A stretch of DNA of 64,000 nt, from positions 3,953,501-4,017,500 of the forward strand of contig NZ_JNLE01000003.1 of assembly GCF_000702945.1 (NCBI RefSeq), read 5' to 3'. How positions within the stretch are numbered: the stretch's first letter is position 1; each line of letters opens with the position of its first letter. The position numbers and the translations under genes are program-made. Below are positions 26,383-36,039 of the stretch, in pieces. The stretch is from Clostridium sp. KNHs205. Lineage in GTDB: Bacteria > Bacillota > Clostridia > Lachnospirales > Lachnospiraceae. The notes beneath the pieces are model-generated. The model ran no database searches and had not been told where the DNA came from. It worked only from the letters and a program-made list of their open reading frames with translations.

Positions 26383-27157
26383 AATTCTTTAATATTTCAC
26401 CTGTTTCTTCATCCTTTGTAAGCTGGTACAGAAACAGTAAAAGATAACAGGCGTATTCTGTATTGTTCTTTTCCAGTTCCAGCATGCCTGTCTTATACAA
26501 GATACCAAGGGTTTCATTTTTTCCGCCCAAGGGGATACCCTCTTTCATTAGAATATTCTGCAGGTCTTGTATATTATTAAATGCAAATTTCTTATTCATT
26601 GCTTTTTCCAGGAACCGAATCTCTTTATCGGCAGTTTCAGTTTGGTTGAAAAAATTACTATAGGTATAAGCTGCCACTGAAACTTCCGGTTTGTAGGTTT
26701 CAAGATAATACTCACCGAGAATCCGATAATATCTGCTTAAATCACTGGTGGTATAGCAAAAGGGATACAACTCCTCTGCTGTTTTATACAGCAAATCCCA
26801 CTTACCGGTTCTGCGGTATACTTTCGCTAACCCGCTTCGGGTCTCTATTTCCAAAGGATTAACAGCCAGTGATTTTTCAAAGAATTCAATTGCTTCCTGA
26901 ACCCTGTCCTTTTTACTGTATTTATCCGCCATTAGCCGATATAAAACATGCATTTTCATATCAGTTATTTCAAAACCTTCACTGCCAATATAATATTGAT
27001 ATAAATAGAGCTCAAGTAAGTGGTTTGGGCTAAAGATAATTCTGCCTTGTGACTCTTTTTCATAAAGTGCTAAAAATTCTTTCAGTTCTTTGGCAGTAAC
27101 CTTATCTTCTTTCTCAAGTATTGTAAGATAATGAGATTTTAAATTATTATTTAACGT
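26369..27157 (-). CDS. TPR protein, apparent ACG start
   Basis: An open frame of 262 codons. The clear helical-repeat part (from residue 67) has TPR consensus features, for example DRVQEAIEFFEKSLAVNPLE. Upstream of the first ATG (26959) the frame stays open and protein-like, with segments such as KVTAKELKEFLALYEKES and SPNHLLELYLYQYYIG, back to a TGA at 27164. The only codon correctly placed behind AAAGGGTGA is ACG at 27155-27157. So it either starts at ACG, or ATG was lost and the shorter form from 26959 is made. The role is unknown. Confidence 0.7.
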   Translation of the reverse strand, partial: TLNNNLKSHYLTILEKEDKVTAKELKEFLALYEKESQGRIIFSPNHLLELYLYQYYIGSEGFEITDMKMHVLYRLMADKYSKKDRVQEAIEFFEKSLAVNPLEIETRSGLAKVYRRTGKWDLLYKTAEELYPFCYTTSDLSRYYRILGEYYLETYKPEVSVAAYTYSNFFNQTETADKEIRFLEKAMNKKFAFNNIQDLQNILMKEGIPLGGKNETLGILYKTGMLELEKNNTEYACYLLLFLYQLTKDEETGEILKNFNLV

Positions 27158-27178
27158 GATATTTCACCCTTTCGAAAC

Positions 27179-27223
27179 AGGTGTGTCCGAAAAGCAAATA
27201 CCGCTTTTGAACACACCTTTTTA
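27179..27223 (-). other. hairpin between the 27234 gene and the TPR gene
   Basis: Long stem AGGTGTGT...AAAAGC with GCTTTT...ACACACCT, about 15 bp with one bulge. T tracts are stronger on the plus side (CTTTTTAA) than on the minus side. It may separate the two minus-strand genes or end plus-strand transcripts. Confidence 0.6.
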
Positions 27224-27233
27224 ATATGCCTTA

Positions 27234-27875
27234 TTATTCTGTTACTTTTTTGAGTTTCTTAATATAGTTATTGATATTAATAAGTTTCATTTTCTTATGT
27301 TTTCCCGGATGTTCATAATCTCCTATAAAAGAAGTTTTTATGAAATGCCTGATACATTTTACATCTCTTTCTTTTTCAAGAGACCGCAGTCCCAGATCCA
27401 GATTCTTTCTGATCCTTGCCATAGCTTTGCTATGATCTATTTCCGTTACCAGTCTTCCGTCCTGAAAGATCAGCTCTACCACTGTCTGATAGCAATGCAT
27501 TGGTTCATAATAACGTCCTGAACAAATCATGCCCGTATCATATTCTTTTATTAGTCCATTTCCGGCAATTAAACCACCGGTGAATTTAAGCGGTATATGG
27601 ATTCCCTCGTAACTTGCATGGGTAATACCATAACTTATCTCACTGATTGTGGGTTTAATATCCCCGATTTCCGGGAATTTACGGTCACAAAAGACGGATA
27701 AATCCTTTAGATACAACTGGTACTCCTTTATCTCAAGATTTCCGCTGTATTGAAAGTTCTTATCCTTTTCCCATACCGGATAAATACAGAAATCTGCTGG
27801 CACATAGGGACTGTCTTCATATTTCAGAACCATATAACTGGTTCCGTCCTTTATAATATGGTTACTGCCTGTCAT
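27234..27875 (-). CDS. hypothetical protein
   Basis: A 213-residue protein with no signal peptide or membrane segment. The first 140 residues are mixed and rich in aromatic residues (YPVWEKDKNFQYSGNLEIKEYQLYL); the C-terminal 60 are basic and helical, ending with many lysines (KHKKMKLININNYIKKLKK). I recognise no domain. It follows folD by 28 bp on the same strand, so the two are probably co-transcribed. Confidence 0.7.
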   Translation of the reverse strand: MTGSNHIIKDGTSYMVLKYEDSPYVPADFCIYPVWEKDKNFQYSGNLEIKEYQLYLKDLSVFCDRKFPEIGDIKPTISEISYGITHASYEGIHIPLKFTGGLIAGNGLIKEYDTGMICSGRYYEPMHCYQTVVELIFQDGRLVTEIDHSKAMARIRKNLDLGLRSLEKERDVKCIRHFIKTSFIGDYEHPGKHKKMKLININNYIKKLKKVTE

Positions 27876-27902
27876 AATTGTTCAACCTTTCTTCTTCACT
27901 TT

Positions 27903-28760
27903 TTATGATATCAGTGGAACCTTATTTTTTGCACTCTCCAAACAGTTTCTCATCAGCATGGCAATAGTCATGGGGCCAACTCCTCCGGGAACAGGTGTTA
28001 TAGCACTGATATGGTCTATTACATCTTCAAAGTCAACGTCTCCACAAAGCTTATTATCTGCACCTCTGTGAATACCTACATCTATTATAACAGCGCCTTC
28101 CTTCACATAATCTTTTGTTATAAATTTAGGTTTTCCAAGTGCTGCCACCAGAATATCCGCGCGTTTTGTTACCGCCTTCAAATCCTGAGTCCTTGAATGG
28201 CATATGGTAACGGTTGCATCCTCCCTTAGCAAAAGAGCTGCCATGGGTTTGCCTACAATATTGCTCCTGCCAATTATCACACACTCTTTCCCGCTAATAG
28301 AAATTCCGGAGCGTTTCAGCAGTTCAATTACACCAGCCGGTGTACAGGATACGAAGCCCTTCTGTCCGGTGCTTAAATATCCTACATTTTCAGGATGAAA
28401 ACCATCTACATCCTTTGCAGGTGTTATAGCCTTTATAATAACATCCTCATTTATATGCTCAGGTAACGGAAGCTGAACAAGAATTCCGTTTACTTCCTTC
28501 TTTTCATTCAGTTCCCCAATTAAAGCAAGGAGTTCTTCCTGGGTGGTATCTTCCTTTAATTCATAGGAAAGTGATTCGAAGCCTACATATTCACAGGCTT
28601 TCTTTTTATTTTTAACATACACACCGGAGGCAGGGTCACTGCCCACCTGAACAACCGCCAGGGTAACTGTTACTCCCTGCTCTTTTAACCTTGCAGTCTC
28701 TTCTTTTACTTCATTTTTGATTTGCTCAGATATCATCTTACCGTCAATTATTTTATTCAT
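27903..28760 (-). CDS. folD: methylenetetrahydrofolate dehydrogenase/cyclohydrolase
   Basis: A 285-residue bifunctional one-carbon enzyme. The active-site region VKNKKKACEYVGFES near residue 54 holds the catalytic lysine, GILVQLPLP and the NADP-binding IIGRSNIVGKP follow, and the C-terminal PVPGGVGPMTIAML is the family signature. AGGAGTGAG before the ATG at 28760 decides this start over a longer frame to 28808. The next gene downstream is the hypothetical protein at 27234. Confidence 0.97.
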   Translation of the reverse strand: MNKIIDGKMISEQIKNEVKEETARLKEQGVTVTLAVVQVGSDPASGVYVKNKKKACEYVGFESLSYELKEDTTQEELLALIGELNEKKEVNGILVQLPLPEHINEDVIIKAITPAKDVDGFHPENVGYLSTGQKGFVSCTPAGVIELLKRSGISISGKECVIIGRSNIVGKPMAALLLREDATVTICHSRTQDLKAVTKRADILVAALGKPKFITKDYVKEGAVIIDVGIHRGADNKLCGDVDFEDVIDHISAITPVPGGVGPMTIAMLMRNCLESAKNKVPLIS

Positions 28761-29029
28761 AAACTCACTCCTGATTATACATTTCCTAGTATGGGTATTC
28801 AATCTCATATTTTACCACAGCCTGTCTACAGAAGCAATACGAAGAACCCTTATATAAGGAAAGAATCCTGTTTTCAATCATGGTATAATAATTTACAGGT
28901 AGCACTATGCTGCGCCTTTGCAAATTACAAGTCATACTGAAAATATTATCCATGCTTGGGGTCCTCCTTTCATGTTTTTTTTGCAGTATAGCACTTCATT
29001 CATATATTGTCGATATGTTTAGAAATTAA

Positions 29030-29085
29030 TAAAATAAAAAAACCGGAAAAAACATCTCCTAAACGAGCCTCTGTTTTTTCCGGTT
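29030..29085 (-). terminator. terminator of the hydratase gene
   Basis: A perfect 14-bp stem, AACCGGAAAAAACA/TGTTTTTTCCGGTT, is followed on the minus strand by TTTTTTTATTTTATT. Confidence 0.9.
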
Positions 29086-29112
29086 CAATTATTCCTGTAC
29101 AATTATTTGCTA

Positions 29113-31410
29113 TTAGCGATTATTTTCGCTTCTGTAATAGTTAATCAGACAGCCTTTTTCAATTATCTCTCTTTCGTCATCGGTTAATTCTCCCAGTCTT
29201 AGAGTGAATTCTTTCATGCCTTTTCCTACTACATAGGCTTTTATTTCAGCAGTCTTATGTGCTATGGCTTTCTTTATATCTTTGATAAACAGATAATCTC
29301 CATTTTCAAAGGGCAGTTCTCCCTCCTGTAACAGAAACGGAAGCATCCCCCAATTAATCAGATTTGAACGGTATCTCTTCGTGGCGTATTCTTTTGCGAT
29401 GTTTGCAAGGCCTCCAAGAACCTTCTGACAGCTTGCTGCCTGTTCTCTGGCTGATCCGTCTCCCGGTTTAACCGCGTAAATTACACTGCCGATTTCCGTC
29501 TGCAAAGGATCTATATTAAATACTTTTTCAATTGCTTCGTATATAGGTTTTAATTCTTTACAAGCTTCAAAGATGCTTTCTCCTTTAATTCTGGCTTTCT
29601 CTGCTAACTGAATTTCTTTGGCACGCCCCACATAAGCCGGGTCTTTTCTTGAAAGGGTGAATTCAGCAAGTCCTAACGGATTAGAACGATAGGAAGAAGT
29701 CTCTCCGGAGGGAATAAGTTCATCTGTTGTAGTTACAGGGTCCTTAATTACAGATACAACCTTTAATACCAGATGCGCTGTAAGCCCTGACATGGCAGGC
29801 CAATCCACGATTCCTGGACCAAATTTGATGTCTGTTTCAGGAATCGGGTTATTGGTACCATCATAGACACGGTTATCATAAATCTTACTGTCAAAGTAAT
29901 ATTTGGGCTTAAGGAATTCTGTATCAATATTTTCTGCTGAAGTCAGGTAGCCTTTATTAGCTGCAGTAGCAGCGATCGATCTGGCATCCATCAGTGCTAC
30001 AGAAGCAATCTGACCGCTGGTGATCTTTGAGCCTTCTCTGTTAGGGAAGTTTCTGGTTGTATGTCTGATACTGAAGCTGTTGTTGGAAGGAACATCTCCC
30101 GCACCAAAACAGGGACCGCAGAAGGCTGTTCTGATGGTTGCACCGGTTTCCATCAAGCTGGCTACGGAACCGTTCTTCACAAGTTCCATATACACAGGCT
30201 GGCTGGCAGGATAAACACTTAAGGAGAACTCATCGGCACCGATGTATTTTCCTCTTAAGATATCCGTTGCATCACAGATATTCTCAAAGCCGCCGCCGGC
30301 ACATCCGGCAATAACACCCTGATCCACATAAAGTCTGTTATTTCTTATTTTCTCCTTTAAACTATATGTAATATTGCTGTTGTCAAGGCTGATGGCTGCT
30401 TTCTTCTCTGCTTCTGACAATACATCATACAGATTTTCATTCAGTTCATCAATGGTATAAACATTACTTGGATGAAAAGGCATTGCAATCATAGGTTTTA
30501 TCTCAGACAAATCCACATAGATCAGACCATCATAATATACGGTTTTGTCAAGAGTAAGTTCTTTGTAATCTTCCGGTCTGTTATGTATCTCATAGAATTC
30601 TTTTACCTTAGAATCAGTGGTCCAGACGGAGGATAAACAGGTAGTTTCTGTTGTCATTACATCGATTCCGATTCTGAAATCCACAGATAATTTTCCTACG
30701 CCATCTCCGAAAAATTCCATTATCTTATTGTTAACATAACCTTTTTCAAACACTGCACCGATAATTGCAAGGGCAACATCCTGAGGACCTACACCTTTTC
30801 TGGGCTCTCCGGTTAGATAAACACCCACAACCCCAGGCATATTAATATCATAAGTTCTGTTTAAAAGCTGCTTTACCAGCTCAGGTCCGCCTTCTCCTAC
30901 TGCCATGGTTCCCAGAGCACCGTAACGTGTATGGCTGTCAGAGCCTAAGATCATCTTACCGCCGCCTGCAAGCATCTCTCTTGCAAATTGATGGATAACT
31001 GCCTGATGAGGAGGTACATAGATTCCACCGTATTTCTTGGCACAGGAAAGTCCAAACATGTGGTCATCTTCGTTAATGGTACCACCTACCGCACATAAAC
31101 TGTTATGACAGTTGGTAAGCACATAAGGAACCGGGAACTTTTCTAAACCGCTGGCTCTGGCAGTCTGTATGATTCCTACAAAAGTGATATCATGTGAGGT
31201 AAGTTTATCAAATTTTATTTTTAACTTCTCCATATTGCCGGAAGTATTATGTTCCTTTAAAATAGAATATGCCAGAGTATGTTTTGCTGCTTCTTCTTTC
31301 GTACAGACTTCTCCGGTTTTGGCTGTCAGTAAATCACTTGTTACTTCTCTTTCATCAAATACCTCTGTGCCGTTAAGGACGTAGGCACCTTTTTCGAAAA
31401 GCTTTATCAT
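29113..31410 (-). CDS. aconitase-family hydratase
   Basis: A 765-residue protein of the aconitase superfamily. The GSDSHT segment (156-161) and the cluster cysteines in [10 protein letters not shown] (about 373) and [10 protein letters not shown] (about 436) support a [4Fe-4S] dehydratase. The swivel domain is at the C-terminal end ([13 protein letters not shown]). Clostridial genomes annotate this group either as aconitate hydratase or only as hydratase, so citrate/isocitrate is likely but not proven. It is a single-gene unit with a strong terminator. Confidence 0.85.
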   Translation of the reverse strand: MIKLFEKGAYVLNGTEVFDEREVTSDLLTAKTGEVCTKEEAAKHTLAYSILKEHNTSGNMEKLKIKFDKLTSHDITFVGIIQTARASGLEKFPVPYVLTNCHNSLCAVGGTINEDDHMFGLSCAKKYGGIYVPPHQAVIHQFAREMLAGGGKMILGSDSHTRYGALGTMAVGEGGPELVKQLLNRTYDINMPGVVGVYLTGEPRKGVGPQDVALAIIGAVFEKGYVNNKIMEFFGDGVGKLSVDFRIGIDVMTTETTCLSSVWTTDSKVKEFYEIHNRPEDYKELTLDKTVYYDGLIYVDLSEIKPMIAMPFHPSNVYTIDELNENLYDVLSEAEKKAAISLDNSNITYSLKEKIRNNRLYVDQGVIAGCAGGGFENICDATDILRGKYIGADEFSLSVYPASQPVYMELVKNGSVASLMETGATIRTAFCGPCFGAGDVPSNNSFSIRHTTRNFPNREGSKITSGQIASVALMDARSIAATAANKGYLTSAENIDTEFLKPKYYFDSKIYDNRVYDGTNNPIPETDIKFGPGIVDWPAMSGLTAHLVLKVVSVIKDPVTTTDELIPSGETSSYRSNPLGLAEFTLSRKDPAYVGRAKEIQLAEKARIKGESIFEACKELKPIYEAIEKVFNIDPLQTEIGSVIYAVKPGDGSAREQAASCQKVLGGLANIAKEYATKRYRSNLINWGMLPFLLQEGELPFENGDYLFIKDIKKAIAHKTAEIKAYVVGKGMKEFTLRLGELTDDEREIIEKGCLINYYRSENNR

Positions 31411-32101
31411 TCTATCGTCTCCTTTATGCTGCAGTTTCCGGCTTCAGATCTTATGAAACTGCTTATTTACAGGAAGAGTTTTAACCCTCCCTGATTCTTC
31501 TGATGTTGAGTTTATACATTTTGATTTATAAATAATAGGAATTAGAAATTCCAATAAACAGCTACCCCAATATCATAATAGTTATAGTAATAATAATCAA
31601 GATTTATTTTTAAATTTTCTTATTTTAACACTATCTTTCGTTTTTTTCTACTAGTTGAAATTTGTAAATAATCAGGAAATTAAAAGCTCTGATTCATCAG
31701 GAAAATTAACCCATATCCTATAGCAGAATGTATATATATTCAAACCATAATTTCTATAGCAATGGAAATCTTAAAGCAGTACGAAAAGAATAGGAACCTT
31801 CAGATTGGATTATTAACCAATTAGGAGCTTATAGAATAGCAAGATAAAAAAAAGGATTATTGAGATAGAAGATAAAATTACATACCGTGAAAATTTATTG
31901 ATATGCTCTATTAGTCATTTGGTATATTATCCTGTATGACATCTTAATTCACAACATATCAACAGCAAACTTAAGGAGGAAAATTATCCCTCCTTCGTTT
32001 ATATTCTTATAACAATAATATTATCTGACAGAGCTATAAATTAATAATTATCTTAATAGCTTTTTGTAAAAATTGAAAGCACCTAATCAACTTAAATATT
32101 C
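31411..32101. other. 691-bp intergenic region
   Basis: AT-rich. It contains the hydratase promoter region (not clearly readable). AAGGAGG/CCTCCTT forms a perfect 7-bp inverted repeat at 31973-31994. It may end the uxaA-kdgK-isomerase transcript, which runs through it, though no good T tract follows. I see no gene. Confidence 0.4.
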
Positions 32102-32938
32102 TTAATCTGCATAATAAATGTTCTTTAGATAACCAATAGCCTGAAATACATTATCCGGTGTCGTATCCTCCATTAGGATATGAATATAAGGCTTTTTCTC
32201 TTTGATCAGCTTGAATAACAACTCATAGTTGAAATCCCCCTGACCACTGGGAAGGGGCTTGAAGGTATCTCCCACCATTTTAAAATCCTTAACATGAATG
32301 GCAGCAATATTCTTTCCAAACAACTCAAAAGCACCTTTGATAATATCATCCTGTTCTTTGTAGTTACCTGCATGCAGAATATTCACCGGATCAAATATCA
32401 CCTGCAGATTTGGTGAATTCACCGCCTGAAGTACCTGATAAGTTCTGTCAAGGCTGCTCATAATGTGGGTATATACGGGTTCAATACTAAAGATTACACC
32501 CATGCGTTCCGCATAATCAACAATTCTCTTAACATTCTCTATTAACCAGTCAAGTGCCTCTTTGGAGTGATTGGCTTCCTCAAAAGCATAAGCAGAATTC
32601 ACTGCACCGGTTTCGGTTCCTACCATCCCACAGCCTAAATGTCTGGCAAAACGTATATGTGCTTTATAGATATCATGTATCTTCTCTCTAGAAGCCGCAT
32701 CCGGATCCGTCATGTTAAGATAACAGCCCAGTACTGCTATGTCTACCTGATTTTTTGCAAATATATCCCTGATATGAAATGCCATTCCCGGTGTGAGAGC
32801 AGCAGCTTCCACATTAAAGGTGTCGATAACTTTGCTTAAAGCCAACTGGGTACAGGTCAGCCCTTTATTTTTAATATTCGCCACAAGAGTCTCTAACGGC
32901 GCTCGCTCCATATCATGGGCACGAATACCTAATTTCAT
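32102..32938 (-). CDS. xylose-isomerase-like TIM-barrel sugar isomerase/epimerase
   Basis: A 278-residue protein of the AP-endonuclease-2/xylose isomerase-like superfamily. The conserved metal-binding segments are GTETGAV (about 127), FSIEPVYTH (about 180), IFDPVNILH (about 212) and IHVKDFK (about 244), with the final acidic residue in LMEDTT. The start at 32938 gives the usual N-terminus MKLGIRAHD; a longer frame overlaps kdgK. It is the last gene of the galacturonate operon, so a uronate-derived substrate is likely; the exact reaction is unknown. Confidence 0.8.
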   Translation of the reverse strand: MKLGIRAHDMERAPLETLVANIKNKGLTCTQLALSKVIDTFNVEAAALTPGMAFHIRDIFAKNQVDIAVLGCYLNMTDPDAASREKIHDIYKAHIRFARHLGCGMVGTETGAVNSAYAFEEANHSKEALDWLIENVKRIVDYAERMGVIFSIEPVYTHIMSSLDRTYQVLQAVNSPNLQVIFDPVNILHAGNYKEQDDIIKGAFELFGKNIAAIHVKDFKMVGDTFKPLPSGQGDFNYELLFKLIKEKKPYIHILMEDTTPDNVFQAIGYLKNIYYAD

Positions 32939-33011
32939 ATTTAATACCATGCCTTTCTCACAGCCTGCAGACTTAAGCCCGCAGGCACACATCCACCTTT
33001 GATTTGTGCTA

Positions 33012-34034
33012 TTACCTCTGCACTCTGCCGGAAGCATCTCCTCCCACTAAGGCCTCTACATCACTTCTGGATACCAGGTTGAAGTCTCCTGGGATAGTGT
33101 GCTTTAACGCTGAAGCAGCAACTGCGAATTCCAGAGAAGCCTTCATATCTTTTCCTTCCACCAATCCGCAGATAAGTCCGGCTGCAAAGGAATCACCGCC
33201 GCCTACACGGTCAACGATACGTACCTCATACTTTTTGCTGTGATAAAACTCTTTTCCATCATAGATGCAGGCAGACCAGCCGTTATCAGAAGCTGAATAA
33301 CTCTCTCTTAAAGAGCTGATAACATATTTGAAACCAAATTTATCTATCATCTGTTTAAAGATATCTTCATAACCAGCCAGCTCCAGTTCACCGCTTGTTA
33401 CATTGGTACCGCTTGGCTTAAAGCCCAGAACTTTCTCTGCATCCTCTTCATTACCGATGCATACATCAACGTACTGCATTAGATTTGACATAACTTTCTG
33501 AGCTTTTTCAGAAGACCATAGTTTCTTTCTGAAGTTTAAGTCTACGGATACAGTGATGCCCTTAGCTTTCGCTGCTTTTAAGGCAAGCTCTGTAAGTTCT
33601 GCTGCTTTATCGCTGACAGCGGGTGTGATACCTGTAAAATGGAACCAGTCAGCACCTTCAAAAATAGCATCGAAATCGAAATCTTTCTCCTGTGCTTCCG
33701 CAATGGAGGAATGCGCTCTGTCATATACTACATTGGAAGCACGCATGGAAGCACCGGTCTCAAGGTAGTAGATACCTAGTCTTTCACCGCCTTTGGCAAC
33801 ATGGTCACAGTTAACATTATATTTTCTTAAAGCTGCTACTGCACACTCACCAATGGGATTGTTAGGTACTTTTGATACAAAATAAGCCTTATGTCCATAG
33901 TTAGCAAGAGAAACCGCTACATTTGCTTCTCCTCCACCATAATTAACATCAAAACTGTCTGATTGGATAAACTTCTGAAATCCTGGAGTAGATAAACGAA
34001 GCATGATTTCACCCATAGTAATAATTTTTGCCAT
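33012..34034 (-). CDS. kdgK: 2-keto-3-deoxygluconate kinase
   Basis: A 340-residue PfkB-family sugar kinase. N-terminal GEIMLRLSTPG and the catalytic segment RVGGGDSFAAGL near residue 271, with the base Asp, are characteristic. Gene context (uxaA upstream, uxaC and uxaB nearby) supports 2-keto-3-deoxygluconate as substrate, giving the 6-phosphate. AAAGGAGAATTAAAATG marks the start. The KDPG aldolase that should follow is not in the window. Confidence 0.9.
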   Translation of the reverse strand: MAKIITMGEIMLRLSTPGFQKFIQSDSFDVNYGGGEANVAVSLANYGHKAYFVSKVPNNPIGECAVAALRKYNVNCDHVAKGGERLGIYYLETGASMRASNVVYDRAHSSIAEAQEKDFDFDAIFEGADWFHFTGITPAVSDKAAELTELALKAAKAKGITVSVDLNFRKKLWSSEKAQKVMSNLMQYVDVCIGNEEDAEKVLGFKPSGTNVTSGELELAGYEDIFKQMIDKFGFKYVISSLRESYSASDNGWSACIYDGKEFYHSKKYEVRIVDRVGGGDSFAAGLICGLVEGKDMKASLEFAVAASALKHTIPGDFNLVSRSDVEALVGGDASGRVQR

Positions 34035-34066
34035 TTTAATTCTCCTTTATATTGGTTTATTCATAC

Positions 34067-34129
34067 CTGGTACAGAGCAGCACTTTAATATCAATTCAGC
34101 GCCTGGTAAAATGTTCCATCCTGTACCAG
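34067..34129 (-). other. inverted repeat between uxaA and kdgK
   Basis: CTGGTACAG and CTGTACCAG pair perfectly over 9 bp around a 45-base loop in the 188-bp gap between the two genes. It might be an mRNA processing or stabilising structure. Confidence 0.4.
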
Positions 34130-34222
34130 TGTAATTTAGCCTGTTTTACAGTCAGATTCAGGTTCTCATTCATGGAGATGTTTGAAACTCATCTGGGAAA
34201 AATATAAAATATCTCCTCTATT

Positions 34223-35704
34223 TTAGAGAGTTACGCCATCCTTCCACACAGCCATATCGTGGAAACCTTCAATTTCAGATTTTACCGTTTTTCCGGAGGC
34301 AGTGTCAAGGACAAAGCTGAATAAATTCTGGGCTATATTGTCCATTTTACCATCTTCCAGTAACACCCCTGCATTAAAATCGATCCAATTGCTCTTTCTT
34401 TCATAAAGCTTTGAGTTACTGGATATTTTCACTGTTGGTACAGGACATGCAAATGGTGTGCCCCTGCCGGTGGTAAACAGTACAATATGGGCCCCTGAGG
34501 CAGCAAGGGCTGTTGCGGCAACCAGGTCATTTCCGGGTGCGGTTAAAAGGTTCAAGCCTTTACTCTTAACTGGCGAGCCGTAAGGAAGTACATCAGAAAC
34601 TGGTGCATTGCCCGATTTTTGCGTACACCCCAGGGATTTGTCTTCCAAAGTTGAAATACCGCCTTGTTTATTTCCAGGAGAAGGATTTTCATAAATTGTC
34701 TGATTATGTGAAGTATAATAATCTTTAAAACCATTGATCATGGCAACTGTTTTATCAAAGGTTCCTTCTTCTCTGCAACGGCTCATCAGAAGAGTCTCTG
34801 CTCCAAACATCTCAGGGACCTCTGTTAAGATAGTCGTGCCGCCTTTTGAAATCAGAATATCCGAAAAGGCTCCCACTAACGGATTTGCAGTAATACCGGA
34901 AAAACCGTCGCTGCCTCCGCATTTCAGTCCGATAATAAGCTCTTTTACATGGATTTCTTCTCTTGCAAAAGTGGAAGCATATTCTATCAGACCACTCAGC
35001 AGTTTAAGCGCTGCCTCAACTTCATCTTCTTCCTCCTGGCAGATAAGAAATTTCACCCTGTTCTCGTCGTATTTGCCGATGTGTTCCTTTAACTGTTCTA
35101 CACCGCTGTTCTCACAACCCAGCCCAAGCACCAGAACGCCTCCTGCATTGGGATGATTCACAAGTCCTGCCAATATTTTCTTCGTGTTTTCCTGGTCCTC
35201 ACCCATCTGGGAACAACCATAGGGATGCTCGAAAGCACAGACCTTTTCCACATTGTCCGACAACATTGAATTACCCTTTCTCTCCAGCAGCGCCGCTATC
35301 TTATTAACACAGCCTACCGTAGGAATAATCCATATTTCATTTCGAATACCCACCTTGCCATCTTTTCTTCGGTACCCTCTAAAATAGGCATCTTCGGTGC
35401 TTTCTAATTCTTTATAGTCTTTTTCGTATACGTAGGAGCAGAATTCACCAAGCCCGGTCTTGATATTGTGAGTGTGAACCCAGGTTCCTGCTTCAATATC
35501 TGCTTTGGCAAGACCAATTGGATTACCGTATTTTATAACCTTCTCTCCTTCTGTAATAAACTGAAGGGCGATTTTATGGCCGGAGGGAATGGCCTCTTTC
35601 ACTATGAGATCAATCGTGCCAGCTTGTATTCTGTCCCCTTCTTTAAAATCTCTTAATGCAACTACCACATTATCCTGTTCATTAATTTTGATATATTCCT
35701 TCAT
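34223..35704 (-). CDS. uxaA: altronate dehydratase
   Basis: A 493-residue enzyme converting D-altronate to 2-keto-3-deoxygluconate. An N-terminal SAF domain (1-95) is joined to the UxaA dehydratase domain, with FEHPYGCSQMGED near 169 and GLKCGGSDGFSGITANP near 259. The N- and C-parts are in one chain, as in E. coli UxaA. A promoter and operator of the LacI regulon lie about 170 bp upstream. kdgK follows. Confidence 0.94.
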   Translation of the reverse strand: MKEYIKINEQDNVVVALRDFKEGDRIQAGTIDLIVKEAIPSGHKIALQFITEGEKVIKYGNPIGLAKADIEAGTWVHTHNIKTGLGEFCSYVYEKDYKELESTEDAYFRGYRRKDGKVGIRNEIWIIPTVGCVNKIAALLERKGNSMLSDNVEKVCAFEHPYGCSQMGEDQENTKKILAGLVNHPNAGGVLVLGLGCENSGVEQLKEHIGKYDENRVKFLICQEEEDEVEAALKLLSGLIEYASTFAREEIHVKELIIGLKCGGSDGFSGITANPLVGAFSDILISKGGTTILTEVPEMFGAETLLMSRCREEGTFDKTVAMINGFKDYYTSHNQTIYENPSPGNKQGGISTLEDKSLGCTQKSGNAPVSDVLPYGSPVKSKGLNLLTAPGNDLVAATALAASGAHIVLFTTGRGTPFACPVPTVKISSNSKLYERKSNWIDFNAGVLLEDGKMDNIAQNLFSFVLDTASGKTVKSEIEGFHDMAVWKDGVTL

Positions 35705-35869
35705 AAAGCTCCTCTTTTCTGGAATCTGCTTCCTGCTCCGATCTTTTATATCCCGTTACATTTCGTAATAAATAAAATTTCGTTACTTCTTTGTTCCATT
35801 TCATCCAGTTATTAGGATTGTTACTCCTGATTTTACTCCCATATCCATAACCTCTGTAATATAACTATA

Positions 35870-35883
35870 TGTAAGCTCTTACA
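35870..35883. promoter_or_regulatory. LacI-type operator of uxaA
   Basis: TGTAAGCTCTTACA, a perfect TGTAAG/CTTACA palindrome, four bases after the -10 of the uxaA promoter. One of four such sites in this regulon. Confidence 0.88.
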
Positions 35884-35886
35884 TTT

Positions 35887-35915
35887 AGTTTAATACAGGA
35901 TTAATATAAAGTCAA
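35887..35915 (-). promoter_or_regulatory. uxaA promoter
   Basis: TTGACT (35910-35915), 17 bp, TAAACT (35887-35892) on the minus strand, followed directly by the operator. Confidence 0.75.
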
Positions 35916-35939
35916 TTAGGTATTTTAACGATTCATCCC

Positions 35940-35968
35940 TTGCACCTGACTTTTAACTATGTTATAAT
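35940..35968 (+). promoter_or_regulatory. uxaC promoter
   Basis: TTGCAC (35940-35945), 17 bp, TATAAT (35963-35968), with the operator 22 bp downstream. Confidence 0.78.
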
Positions 35969-35990
35969 AATTCTTAAGTTTTATTTAAAA

Positions 35991-36004
35991 TGTAAGCACT
36001 TACA
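35991..36004. promoter_or_regulatory. LacI-type operator of uxaC
   Basis: TGTAAGCACTTACA, shared palindrome of the galacturonate regulon, placed after the uxaC -10 and before its AGGAGG ribosome binding site. Confidence 0.88.
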
Positions 36005-36039
36005 AGTAGAAATTAAAACAACAAAGCAGGAGGATAAAC

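Noticed and set aside
33003..33037. Longer start of the sugar isomerase overlapping kdgK
   Set aside because: The extra N-terminus is Cys-rich and unlike the family, which starts at MKLGIRAHD.
34734..35156. 140-codon plus-strand frame inside uxaA
   Set aside because: Antisense shadow of a well supported gene.
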